Source of the DNA: Actinoplanes palleronii | GTDB taxonomy: Bacteria > Actinomycetota > Actinomycetes > Mycobacteriales > Micromonosporaceae | Length of the DNA stretch: 64,000 bases | Assembly: GCF_016862315.1 (NCBI RefSeq) | Contig: NZ_BOMS01000048.1 | Location: 28,823-92,822, forward strand | Reading direction: 5' to 3' | In this document: piece by piece, positions 11,152 through 21,011 of the stretch | Layout of the letters: each line of letters begins with the position of its first letter | Position numbering within the stretch: position 1 is the stretch's first letter | Made by a program: the position numbers and the translations under genes | The notes under the pieces: generated by a model | The model's database searches: none | What the model was told of the DNA's origin: nothing | The model's input: only the letters and a program-made list of their open reading frames with translations

Positions 11152-13209
11152 TCAGGGGGTGCTGAGGTCGAACCGGTTGACCGTCACCGCGCCGCCCAGG
11201 GCCTGGGTGGCGTAGTTGAACAGGCCGAAGCGGTAGCCCATGAAGAACTGCCAGGCGTTGGTGAGGGTGAACGCCGGGCCCAGGGTGGTGAACGTGCTGC
11301 CGTTGGTGCTGTAGGAGAACGTGGCGGTGCGCCCGGAGCCGGGCCGGATGTCGGCGCTGACCCGCAGCCAGAGCTTGCCGCCGCTCACGCTCGCGCCGGC
11401 CGCCTCGCTGCCGGTGCCGGTGGTGGCCCAGCTGGAGTTCATGGTCAGCCCATTGGTCATCGACACCCGGGTGGCGCCGTTGTCCTTGCGGACGCCGATC
11501 CAGGCCGAGGAGTCGCGCAGCATGGCCAGCCCGGCCCGGTCGCCATTGGCCATCTGCGAGTAGTCCAGCTCGACGGTGGCGGTCGACGTCGGGCCCTGGA
11601 TCCGGTGGGTGAGCGTGTTGCGCGCGTTGTACAGGTCGTTGGTCACCGTGGCGGTGGACAGCCGCAGTCCGTTGCCGACGCTGAACTTGCCGGTGTCCGG
11701 GTTGTGGTTCCACTCCCAGCGGGGTCCGAGCGTGCTGCCGGTGAACGTGTCCGCACCGGTCATCGGCGTGACGGTCTTCGTGGTGGTGATGGCCGGCGTC
11801 GGGTAGCTCGCGCCCCACCGGCCGTTGACGGTGGTCAGCACCGGCCAGTCGTTGCTCCAGGTGATCGGGGCCAGCGTCGGCACCCGGCCGCCGGGGTAGG
11901 CGTCGGTGAACGCCATGTACCACCAGTCACCGGCCTGGGTCTGCACGAGACCGCCCTGATGCGGCACCCCGCCCCCGGAGATCGGCCCAGGAAGATCAAG
12001 AAGGACCTGCTTCTGTTCGTACGGACCGAACGGGCTGGTCGAGCGCAGCACGTACTGCCCGTTGGCCGGCCGGGTCAGCCAGATGTAGTAGTAGTTGCCG
12101 CGCTTGTACATCCGCGCGCCCTCGAGGGTGCCGACACTCGACGGGGTGGTGTAGACGGTCTGCGAGCGCACCTGCGAGGTCAGGTCGCCGGAGAGCTGGG
12201 CGACGCTGATCGTGCCGTTGCCGTAGGCCACGTACGGGGTGTCGTTGTCGAACAGCAGCCCGGCGTCGTAGTAGCACGTGTTGAGCCGGGCCTTCTTCGA
12301 CCAGGCGCCGTCGACCGCGGACGCGGTGTAGACGTACGTGCGGTTGAACTCGGTGCAGCCCAGCCAGTAGTAGGTGCTGGTGCTGGGCCGGTAGTTGAAC
12401 GCCGACGCCCAGATGCCCTTGACGTACGCGCGGGCGCCGGACAGGTCGTAGGCGGCGGAGTCGAAGTCCAGCCGGGGCACCGAGTGACCGGCGTACTCCC
12501 AGTTCACCAGGTCGTAGGAGCGCAGGATCGGCGCACCCGGCGAGTAGTGCATGGTCGACGCCGAGTAGTAGTAGGCGTCACCGACCCGGATGATGTCGCC
12601 GTCGGCGAAGTCCTGCCACACCACCGGGTTGCTGAACGTGCCGGTGGAGGGGGTGCCGCCGCCGAGCTTGACCAGCTGCCACTGCTGGTTGGCGCCGTTC
12701 CAGTCGGCGTACTGCACGATGTTCGCGCCGTCCGCGGCCGACGCGCCCTGCACCTCGACGGCCTTGCCGCTGTTCCGGTTGATCAGCTGCAGGTACCCGT
12801 CGACGTCCTGAATACTGAACTGCTGGTTCGTCGCGTTGTTGTCGGTCCACTGCACGATCGCGCTGCCGTCGGCGGTGGAGGCGCCGGAGACGTCCAGGAC
12901 CTTGCCGGAGTGCTTCGACCTGAGCCGGTAGTAGCCGCCACCGGAGTCGACGAACTGCCACTGCTGCTGCGCCTGGTCGTTGCGCGTCCACTGAGTGATC
13001 CGCGCACCGTCGGTGGTGGCCATGTTGTACAGGTCCAGCGCCTTGCCGCTGGACCGGTTGACCAGCACGTAGGAGGCGCTGGTGTCGATCGTCGCGGCCG
13101 ACGCGGCCGGTGCGGCTGCGGCGACCGCGACCGCCGCGCCCAGCACGACGGTCAGCGCGGCGGCGAGCAGGCGCCACGGCCGGCGCGGCACTTCGGGGCG
13201 AGCCCTCAT
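11152..13209 (-). CDS. Secreted GH43 beta-xylosidase/arabinofuranosidase with N-terminal ricin-like lectin domain
   Basis: The start is ATG 13209 ([15 protein letters not shown]), with GAGGAG upstream; an in-frame start 54 bp earlier would fall over the operator region. The product is 685 residues: signal (to about 40, ASA), RicinB_lectin_2 trefoil (about 42-175), GH43 five-blade propeller (about 190-480), and a C-terminal beta-sandwich (about 500-685) of the GH43_C2/concanavalin type. The base Asp lies in [12 protein letters not shown], where other members have DFPDPD, so the usual Pro is Gly. The acid Glu lies in GTLEGARMY. Relatives are beta-xylosidases or arabinofuranosidases, and sequence does not settle which. 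It is the first gene of the four-gene operon, behind a promoter with a TGGGAGCGCT operator. Confidence 0.9.
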   Translation of the reverse strand: MRARPEVPRRPWRLLAAALTVVLGAAVAVAAAAPAASAATIDTSASYVLVNRSSGKALDLYNMATTDGARITQWTRNDQAQQQWQFVDSGGGYYRLRSKHSGKVLDVSGASTADGSAIVQWTDNNATNQQFSIQDVDGYLQLINRNSGKAVEVQGASAADGANIVQYADWNGANQQWQLVKLGGGTPSTGTFSNPVVWQDFADGDIIRVGDAYYYSASTMHYSPGAPILRSYDLVNWEYAGHSVPRLDFDSAAYDLSGARAYVKGIWASAFNYRPSTSTYYWLGCTEFNRTYVYTASAVDGAWSKKARLNTCYYDAGLLFDNDTPYVAYGNGTISVAQLSGDLTSQVRSQTVYTTPSSVGTLEGARMYKRGNYYYIWLTRPANGQYVLRSTSPFGPYEQKQVLLDLPGPISGGGVPHQGGLVQTQAGDWWYMAFTDAYPGGRVPTLAPITWSNDWPVLTTVNGRWGASYPTPAITTTKTVTPMTGADTFTGSTLGPRWEWNHNPDTGKFSVGNGLRLSTATVTNDLYNARNTLTHRIQGPTSTATVELDYSQMANGDRAGLAMLRDSSAWIGVRKDNGATRVSMTNGLTMNSSWATTGTGSEAAGASVSGGKLWLRVSADIRPGSGRTATFSYSTNGSTFTTLGPAFTLTNAWQFFMGYRFGLFNYATQALGGAVTVNRFDLSTP
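12658..13097. repeat. 440-bp lectin-domain repeat, copy 2
   Basis: This is the partner of 10571-11010, coding for the ricin-like domain of the GH43 gene. Neighbouring genes sharing one near-identical module point to recent duplication or gene conversion. Confidence 0.85.
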
Positions 13210-13250
13210 CGTCCACTCCTCGCATCGGGATTTCTCGTCCGGAACCAAAA

Positions 13251-13306
13251 TGGGAGCGCTCACATTTATGGACTGGATATTGCCAGAAGGTTTCGGGGTG
13301 TTTCAA
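13251..13306 (-). promoter_or_regulatory. Promoter and LacI-type operator of the GH43-GH62-GH127-GH62 operon
   Basis: On the minus strand a TTGAAA -35 (13301-13306) and a CAATAT -10 (13277-13282) are 18 bp apart. The operator TGGGAGCGCTCACA (13251-13264) lies just past the expected start point and 42 bp before the GH43 start codon. It differs by one base from the CebR-type box TGGGAGCGCTCCCA of Streptomyces. The spacer holds CCGAAACCTTC. The whole block matches, at the same offsets, the block at 19265-19319. Confidence 0.65.
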
Positions 13307-13340
13307 TTCCTTGACCGCGCGACCAACGCGGCGAGAACCG

Positions 13341-13405
13341 CATAACAGTTCGCGGAAAAATACTTCCGGAATCGGTCGGGAAAGATGCCGTCGTTTTCTG
13401 TTATG
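13341..13405. promoter_or_regulatory. CATAACAG/CTGTTATG inverted repeat with TTCCGGAA box
   Basis: CATAACAG (13341-13348) and its exact reverse complement CTGTTATG (13398-13405) flank a stretch holding TACTTCCGGAA (13361-13371). A matching arrangement is present at 19364-19412. They are probably upstream regulator sites of the GH43 operon; the region also contains the 3' flank of the sigma gene. Confidence 0.4.
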
Positions 13406-13428
13406 TGCGGGCCGGTGCCGTGGTCGGA

Positions 13429-15009
13429 TCAGCCGGCGAGCGGCGGGCGGACCAGAAAGGAACCGTCGGCCCGGAACGCGGTCGTGCCGTCGGACTGGTC
13501 CACCCACAGTTCGTCGCCGCGGTGCCGCAGGAACCATCCGGGATAGTTCGACGACTCGAGCGTGACGGAGCCGGCGACCGTGCCGGGCCCGGGGCAGAAC
13601 GTGGCGTCCCCGCGGAACAGCTTGGAGCCGTCCCCGCCGTCGACCCGCAGCCGCCACGACAGGTGCCGCAGGTACCGGCCGTCGGCGGTGCGGAACGAGA
13701 AGCAGTCCGGGTCGTTGAGCCCGGTCACCACCCGGACGGTCGACTGGCGCCGCGCCGAGACGGTGTTGCCGGCGCTGACCGCGGTCAGGATGCCGAAACT
13801 GTCGGCCGCCGTGACGTAGCGTCCGGTGGCGTTCGCCGCCTCGAGCGACGCCGATCCGGTGCGCAGCGCACCGGCGGCCGCACTCGTCGCCGCGCCGGAC
13901 ACTGCCGCACCGGACGCCGACGCGCTGGTGGCGGCGCTGGGAGCAGCCGTTGTCGGCGCCGCGATCGTCGACGGCCGGGGCGTCTGCGCGATCGTCGAGG
14001 GCCGCGGCGCCTCCGGGGTGGCCACCGCCACGGCGCCGGCCGTCGCGCCGACGATCAGGCTGCCGGCGGTCACCGCGGCCACCACCGGATGGGCCGCCGC
14101 CAGCGTCGCCAGCTGCCCGAGCACCCCGGCCTTGCCGGCGGCGGCGGCCGTGCCGGCGCTCAGCGTCCACCCCGCTCCCCCGACACCGGCGGTCTTGGCC
14201 AGGGCCGCCGCGGTCAGGGCCGCGGGCACCGGGAGCAGCACCAGCGCGGGCAGCAGCCGGTCGGTGGGCATGGTGTCACCGGCCGCGCGGGTGCACCACG
14301 CGCAGGCCCGCACGTGCCGGGCCAGCCGTTTGCGCCACCGCGGGCTGGGCACCCCGTCCCAGCCGGCCCGCTCCTGCGCCAGCCGCGGGCACCCGGGCCG
14401 GGCGTCCAGGGCCGCCACCAGGGCCCGGCCCAGCTCGAGCTGGGCGCGCATGCGCTGCACGCGCACACCGGCGTGCACCACCGTGACGCCGAGCGCCTGG
14501 GCCAGCTCGGCCCGGGTGAGCCGCCCGGCCACCTCGAGCCACCACAGGGCCAGCAGGATCCGGTCGTCCGGGTCCAGCCAGCGACCGGCCCGGCGCACCT
14601 GGCGGCGCTGCGCCGACAGCTCGACGTGCAGGTCGGCGAGGCCCTCGAACCGCGCGCCGGAGTCCGGCACCTCACCGGCCTCGTCGAGCGGCACGACCCG
14701 GCCGGCGTCCCGGGTCGTCCGGTGCTGGTGCGTGCTGATCTGGCGCAGCGCGATCGCCACCAGCCAGGGCCGGAAGCTGTGCGGCGACCGCAGTGACGGC
14801 AGCTGCCGCAGGGCGCGCAGCATGATGTCCTGCGAGACGTCGTCGACGTCGGGGTGCCCGTCGAGGGCCTGCCGGACGAGCGTGTAGACCATCGGCAGGT
14901 GGGCCGCGACGAGCGCGTCCAGCGCGGCACGGTCACCGCCCTGGGCCGCCCGCACCAGGCCGGAGCCGCCGATCCGGGTCACTGCCATGTTCCTCGCCAC
15001 CATCACCAC
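13429..15009 (-). CDS. ECF sigma factor fused to ZAS motif, membrane segment and AbfB (CBM42) sugar-binding domain
   Basis: A protein of up to 526 residues. Sigma region 2 lies at about 25-92 (DDVSQDIMLRAL, FRPWLVAIALRQI) and sigma region 4 at about 128-195. Next is a zinc-binding anti-sigma signature, His232-x3-Cys236-x2-Cys239, with Cys207 25 residues before it, as in ZAS anti-sigma factors. Hydrophobic stretches follow (about 251-272 and 303-331), then a Ser/Thr/Ala/Pro linker (332-385), then an AbfB beta-trefoil (about 386-526). Trefoil repeats two and three keep the arabinose-pocket pattern (RYLRH with DGSKLFRGDATF; FLRHR with DGTTAFRADGSF). Repeat one is degenerate. It most likely senses arabinosyl groups outside and controls its own sigma part inside. 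The start is uncertain (GTG 15009, ATG 15003 or ATG 14988). It follows GH43-CBM6 by 37 bp, probably as last gene of that operon. Confidence 0.88.
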   Translation of the reverse strand: MVMVARNMAVTRIGGSGLVRAAQGGDRAALDALVAAHLPMVYTLVRQALDGHPDVDDVSQDIMLRALRQLPSLRSPHSFRPWLVAIALRQISTHQHRTTRDAGRVVPLDEAGEVPDSGARFEGLADLHVELSAQRRQVRRAGRWLDPDDRILLALWWLEVAGRLTRAELAQALGVTVVHAGVRVQRMRAQLELGRALVAALDARPGCPRLAQERAGWDGVPSPRWRKRLARHVRACAWCTRAAGDTMPTDRLLPALVLLPVPAALTAAALAKTAGVGGAGWTLSAGTAAAAGKAGVLGQLATLAAAHPVVAAVTAGSLIVGATAGAVAVATPEAPRPSTIAQTPRPSTIAAPTTAAPSAATSASASGAAVSGAATSAAAGALRTGSASLEAANATGRYVTAADSFGILTAVSAGNTVSARRQSTVRVVTGLNDPDCFSFRTADGRYLRHLSWRLRVDGGDGSKLFRGDATFCPGPGTVAGSVTLESSNYPGWFLRHRGDELWVDQSDGTTAFRADGSFLVRPPLAG

Positions 15010-15046
15010 GCGCAGGGGCTCCGATTATGGACCAGATCGACGCGCC

Positions 15047-16462
15047 TCAACGCATCGACGCGTCGCCGGGTACGGGCGCGCCGCCCCGGGCCGCGCTCGC
15101 ACCGGCGAACTGCCAGCTGTCGACGTTGAACAGATAGCCGCTGCCGCCGGTGAACCGCAGGTACAGGTCCCGGGTGCCGGTCGCGCCGCTGACCGGGCAG
15201 CTGACGGTGGTCCAGGTCTGCCAGCCCCCGGTCACCGGCACCGTGCACGTCCCGGCGAGCGTGCCGGTGGGCCCACCCAGCCGCACCTCGATGCGGCCGC
15301 CGGCGCCGGCCGAGGCGACCCGGGCAGTGAACGAGGTCGCACCGGATCCGAACGCGACACCCTTGACCTTGACGTAGTCGCCGTTGTCGAGGTAGCCGAC
15401 GTTCAAGCCGCCCCCGCTCGCGGGCTCGGTCTCGACCCCGGAACTCCAGGCCATCGTCTCGGCCTCCTGCCGGACGTACGGGTTGAGCGTCCCGTTCTGC
15501 GCCGCCCCGGCCGAGGTCATGGTGATCGCCGGGAGGGTGCCGTCACCGTTGTAGCTGAACTTCTCCACGGCGACCGAGCGGGTGTATCCGCCGCCGCCGG
15601 GCAGCGCGCCGTTGTGGTAAAAGAAGTACGAGCCGCCGTTGAAGTCGACGATGCCCGCGTGGTTGGTGAAACTGCCGCCCTGGGTGGCCATCACGGTGCC
15701 GCGGTAGGTCCACGGCCCGGTCGGCCCGGGGGCGGTGGAATAGCCGATGAATTCCGAGCAGCACTTGGCGGCGAAGACGTTGTAGTAGAGCCCGTTGCGT
15801 TTGTAGACCCACGGGCCCTCCTCGTACAACGTGGGCCGGTTCGCGGTGCCGGTGCGGGTGCCGAACCCGGCCGTGGTGAGCGGGATCTGCGTCACCGCGC
15901 CGCTGTAGCTGATCATGTCGGCGTTCAGCCGCACGTACCAGAGGTTCGGGTTGCCCCAGTAGAGGTACGCCTGGCCGTCGTCGTCGATGAACACCGTCGG
16001 GTCGATCTCGCCGTTCTCGGCCAGCGGGCGCCCGATCGCGTCGGTGAACGGCCCGGTCGGGCTGGTGGCCACGCCGACGCCGATGGCCATCCGCCCGGTC
16101 GACCGGTTGGTGACCGGGACGTACCAGTAGAACTTGCCGTTGCGGGCGACGACCTGGCCGGCCCACGCGTTCGCGCTCGCCCAGCTGAACGTGCCGAGGT
16201 TCATCGGTGAGCCGTGATCGGTCCAGTTGACCATGTCGGCCGACGAGTAGACCCGCCACTCCTTCATGGTGAAATACGTCGAGTTGTCCTCGTCGTGGCC
16301 GGTGTAGAGGTAGACCCGGCCGTTGTGGACCAGCGGCGCCGGGTCGGCGGTGTAGACGGTCTGCACGATCGGGTTGTCCGCGCGCGCCGCGGACGGGACG
16401 GCGGCGGTCAGCACCACCACGGCGAGCGCGCAGAGCATGCCGGCGAACGATCTCCTGGACAT
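15047..16462 (-). CDS. Secreted GH43 arabinofuranosidase-type enzyme with CBM6
   Basis: The start is ATG 16462, which shares one base with the stop of the GH27 gene (TGATG), giving tight translational coupling. The product is 471 residues: signal peptide (about 1-28, ARA), GH43 propeller (about 30-325) and CBM6 (about 335-460; RQEAETMAWSSGVE at its start, YLFNVDSWQF at its end). Candidate catalytic residues are the Asp of YTADPAPL, the Asp of GEIDPTVF and the Glu of LYEEGPWV. Relatives with this layout act on arabinoxylan side chains or as xylosidases; CBM6 often binds xylan chain ends. It is the third gene of the operon, directly before the sigma-AbfB gene. Confidence 0.9.
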   Translation of the reverse strand: MSRRSFAGMLCALAVVVLTAAVPSAARADNPIVQTVYTADPAPLVHNGRVYLYTGHDEDNSTYFTMKEWRVYSSADMVNWTDHGSPMNLGTFSWASANAWAGQVVARNGKFYWYVPVTNRSTGRMAIGVGVATSPTGPFTDAIGRPLAENGEIDPTVFIDDDGQAYLYWGNPNLWYVRLNADMISYSGAVTQIPLTTAGFGTRTGTANRPTLYEEGPWVYKRNGLYYNVFAAKCCSEFIGYSTAPGPTGPWTYRGTVMATQGGSFTNHAGIVDFNGGSYFFYHNGALPGGGGYTRSVAVEKFSYNGDGTLPAITMTSAGAAQNGTLNPYVRQEAETMAWSSGVETEPASGGGLNVGYLDNGDYVKVKGVAFGSGATSFTARVASAGAGGRIEVRLGGPTGTLAGTCTVPVTGGWQTWTTVSCPVSGATGTRDLYLRFTGGSGYLFNVDSWQFAGASAARGGAPVPGDASMR

Positions 16463-18087
16463 CAGACCCGGCTCCATCGCTGGTTGGCGGCGGCGTTGCA
16501 GGTCCACAGCAGGACCACGGTGCCGTTGGCGGTCAGGTTGTGGTCGACGTCCAGGCAGAGCCCGGAGGCGGTGCCCCGGACGGTGCCGTCGGCGGCGAAC
16601 GTCCACTGCTGGTTGGTGCCGCCGGTGCAGTCCCACAGCTGCACCTTGGCCCCGGCGGTGGCGCCGGACGGGGCGTCCAGGCACTTGCCGAGCGCCTGAA
16701 CGCTCGCGCCCGAGGTGGTCCAGCGCTGGTTCGTGCCGCCGTTGCAGTCCCAGATCACCGGCTGCGTGCCGTTGGCGGTGGCGCCGTTCGGCACGTCCAG
16801 GCAGCGGCCCGAGGCGGCGCTGACGACCGTGGTGGTGGTCGCCGGGGTGCTGGTCCCGCCGCTGACCCGGTAGACCACCGTGCCGTGGGCGGGGACGCTG
16901 GCACTGATCGTGCCGGTGGTGGTCGTGGTGGCGCCGCTCCCGGCGTCCTGCAGGGTGAACGAGCTGCCGGACTTGCCGATCGCGGCGGCGCTGGTCGACA
17001 CCGTGGTGGCCGAGCCGCCCTGGTTGAACAGGGCGACCGTGACGTCACCGTTCGCCAGCCGCTTGGCCAGCACCCGGCGCGTGCCGTCGTACGAAATCGG
17101 GGTTGATTGAAGGCCGAGGGTGTCCTGGTTGATCGCGATGAGACGGGGGTTCTTCAGGATGCTCTGGGTGGCCGCGCTCATCGAGCGCAGATCGTTGCCG
17201 GCGATCAGCGGGGAGGCCAGCATCGCCCAGAGCGCGAAGTGGCTGCGCTGCTCGGTGTCGGTCATGCCGCCGCGGCCGACCTCCATCATGTCCGGGTCGT
17301 TGAACTGCCCGGGCCGGGCGTAACCGGCCAGCGGCACGGTGACGTCGACGATGTTCTTCACGCCCATCGGGTAGCCGTTGGTCTGCCCGGTGTCCCAGGC
17401 GTCGCTGATGTCCTCGGTGGTGCGCCACAGGTTCGCCACGTCACCCCAGTTGCGCTGCGGGCCGGTCTTGGCGTGCACGCTGTTCGGGTTGATGCTGTAG
17501 ACGATCGGGCGGCCGGTCGCGGCGAGCGCGTCACGCATCTTCGCGAACGTGGTGACCTGCTCGGTGATGGTGCCGGTGGGTGAGCACCAGTCGTACTTGA
17601 GGTAGTCCACGCCCCAGGCGGCGAACTGCCGGGCGTCCTGCGCCTCGTGCCCCAGGCTGCCGGTGGCGCCGGGGTAGCTGTTGAAGTACTGCGCGCAGGT
17701 CTTGTCCAGCGGGCCCTGGTAGATGCCGAACTTCAGGCCCTTGCCGTGCAGGTAGTCGCCGAGGGCCTTCATCCCGCTGGGGAACCGGGTCGGGTCGCCC
17801 TGCAGGTTGCCGGAGCCGTCCCGGTTCGGGTTGAACCAGCAGTCGTCGACGACGACGTACTGGTAGCCGGCGTCGCGCATGCCGCTGCTGACCATCGCGT
17901 CGGCCATCTGCCGGATCAGGGTCTCGCTGATGTTGCAGCCGAACGTGTTCCAGCTGTTCCACCCCATCGGCGGGGTGCGGGCGACCCCGTTGTCCAGTGC
18001 CCGGGCCGCGGAGCCGGGCAGGACGGTCGCCGCGCCGGCGAGCAGCAGCAGTCCGGCAGCGAGCATGGCCCTCAGTGTCGTTTTCAT
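16462..18087 (-). CDS. Secreted GH27 alpha-galactosidase or beta-L-arabinopyranosidase with CBM13
   Basis: The start is ATG 18087 (MKTTLRAMLAAG), overlapping the upstream stop (ATGA). The product is 541 residues: signal (about 1-30), GH27 barrel from RTPPMGWNSWNTFGC (about 37-320) and beta-sandwich to about 410, then a CBM13 trefoil (about 420-541) with three NQRW/NQQW motifs and CLDVPNG-type repeats. The nucleophile Asp is in YLKYDWC and the acid/base Asp in QFNDPDMMEVG. GH27 with CBM13 is the layout of the Streptomyces beta-L-arabinopyranosidase, and the surrounding arabinose-directed genes favour that activity, but alpha-galactosidase cannot be excluded. It is the second gene of the operon. 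Confidence 0.92.
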   Translation of the reverse strand: MKTTLRAMLAAGLLLLAGAATVLPGSAARALDNGVARTPPMGWNSWNTFGCNISETLIRQMADAMVSSGMRDAGYQYVVVDDCWFNPNRDGSGNLQGDPTRFPSGMKALGDYLHGKGLKFGIYQGPLDKTCAQYFNSYPGATGSLGHEAQDARQFAAWGVDYLKYDWCSPTGTITEQVTTFAKMRDALAATGRPIVYSINPNSVHAKTGPQRNWGDVANLWRTTEDISDAWDTGQTNGYPMGVKNIVDVTVPLAGYARPGQFNDPDMMEVGRGGMTDTEQRSHFALWAMLASPLIAGNDLRSMSAATQSILKNPRLIAINQDTLGLQSTPISYDGTRRVLAKRLANGDVTVALFNQGGSATTVSTSAAAIGKSGSSFTLQDAGSGATTTTTGTISASVPAHGTVVYRVSGGTSTPATTTTVVSAASGRCLDVPNGATANGTQPVIWDCNGGTNQRWTTSGASVQALGKCLDAPSGATAGAKVQLWDCTGGTNQQWTFAADGTVRGTASGLCLDVDHNLTANGTVVLLWTCNAAANQRWSRV

Positions 18088-19166
18088 CGCCTCGTCCAGA
18101 GCTGGTTGGCCGAACCCGTGCAGGTCCAGAGGATCGTGGTGGTGCCGTTGGCGGTGGCGTTGCCACTGACGTCCAGGCACAGGCCGGACGCGGCGTTGCG
18201 GATGGTGGCGCCGGAGGTGAACGCCCACCGCTGGTTGGTGGCGCCGCTGCAGGCCCACAGCTGCGCCTTGGTGCCGGCCGTGGCGCCGGTGGGCGCGTCG
18301 AGGCACTTGCCGACCGCCTGCAGCGTCTGGCCGTCGTAGGTCCATCGCTGGTTGGTGGCGCCGCTGCAGTCCCAGATGATCGGCTGGGTGCCGTTGGCGG
18401 TGCTGCCGTTCGGCACGTCCAGGCAGCGGCCGGACGCGGTGCCGACCAGCGCCGCGCCGGTGCCGGTGGACGGGTCACCGATCGATCCGGGCACCGACCG
18501 CAGGGCCGCGTACCAGGTGGCGGCCATCTTGTCGTAGCCGCCCGCGGTCGGGTGGACGCCGTCGATCAGGTCGGCGGTGGTGAGCGCGGCGTGCATGTCG
18601 ACCAGGTGGACCCGCGAGCCCCGGCTCTGCACGATGCCGGGAAGGGCCGCGTTGAAGGTGCGGGCGGCGGCCTCCTGACCGGAGTTGGCCAGCGGGATCA
18701 GGGTGGCCACGAAGACGTCCGCCGACGGCGCGGCCGCCGTGACGTGGTCGATCAGGGTGGCGAGCCGGCCCGGTGCGCCGGAGACGTTGTAGTTCTGCAG
18801 GATGTCGTTGGTGCCCAGGTGCAGCAGCACCGTGCGCGGGGTGCTGGTGCGCAGCCAGCCGCCGATGTTCGCGTCGATCTGGTCGATGCGCCAGCCGGGG
18901 TGGCCCTCGTGGTCGTGGTCGCCGAGCGCGGCCGGGCCGTTGACCTGCGAGCCGACCAGGTCGACCCGGTATCCGGCGGCGGCCATCCGCTGCCAGAGGC
19001 CGATCCGGTAGCCGCCGGGCACCTGGGTGCCCTCGGTGATGGAGTCGCCCAGCGGCATGACCCGGGTGCCACCGTTGGATTCCGCGGCGGCCGCCCCGGG
19101 CGGGACGACGAGGACACCGGCGGCGGCGAGGAGGGCCGCGAGCAACCACCGTCTTCTTCTGGGCAT
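18084..19166 (-). CDS. Secreted SGNH esterase (CE3-like, probable acetyl xylan esterase) with CBM13
   Basis: A 360-residue protein. The signal peptide (about 1-28) is followed by an SGNH hydrolase (about 33-225). Block I is MPLGDSITEG (Ser nucleophile), block III HLGTNDI, and the catalytic Asp/His pair lies in LIDGVHPTAGGY. This order of motifs fits CE3 acetyl xylan esterases. A CBM13 trefoil fills about 238-360 (CLDVPNGST, CLDAPTGAT, CLDVSGNAT). GGGAGG lies upstream of ATG 19166. It is the first gene of the operon with GH27, GH43-CBM6 and the sigma-AbfB gene, behind the promoter at 19265-19319. De-acetylation would open xylan to the other enzymes. Confidence 0.88.
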   Translation of the reverse strand: MPRRRRWLLAALLAAAGVLVVPPGAAAAESNGGTRVMPLGDSITEGTQVPGGYRIGLWQRMAAAGYRVDLVGSQVNGPAALGDHDHEGHPGWRIDQIDANIGGWLRTSTPRTVLLHLGTNDILQNYNVSGAPGRLATLIDHVTAAAPSADVFVATLIPLANSGQEAAARTFNAALPGIVQSRGSRVHLVDMHAALTTADLIDGVHPTAGGYDKMAATWYAALRSVPGSIGDPSTGTGAALVGTASGRCLDVPNGSTANGTQPIIWDCSGATNQRWTYDGQTLQAVGKCLDAPTGATAGTKAQLWACSGATNQRWAFTSGATIRNAASGLCLDVSGNATANGTTTILWTCTGSANQLWTRR

Positions 19167-19223
19167 GGGGATATGCCTCCCTGGTGATCGGTTGGCTTCC
19201 TGTTATCGCTCACACCGCATTGA

Positions 19224-20891
<1,668 letters not shown>

Positions 20892-20897
20892 CCCGCT

Positions 20898-20980
20898 CCC
20901 CCGTTTCGAGGCCCACCCGGCGCCGGTCCTGCACGGCAGGCTGCCCGCCCCCGTTTCGAGGCTCACCCGGCGCCGGTCCT
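20898..20980. repeat. 33-bp direct repeat between GH10 and CE1 genes
   Basis: The units 20898-20930 and 20948-20980 are 50 bp apart and differ at one base. They sit between the GH10 stop (20891) and the CE1 start (21012). Their role is unknown; they may be the product of local slippage or RNA structure. Confidence 0.75.
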
Positions 20981-21011
20981 TAGCGGCCGGCGCCGGAGAA
21001 GGGAACACCTC

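Noticed and set aside
13210..13263. Longer start for the GH43 gene at 13263
   Set aside because: It would place the start inside the LacI-type operator, lacks a ribosome site and precedes the signal peptide by 18 unrelated residues.
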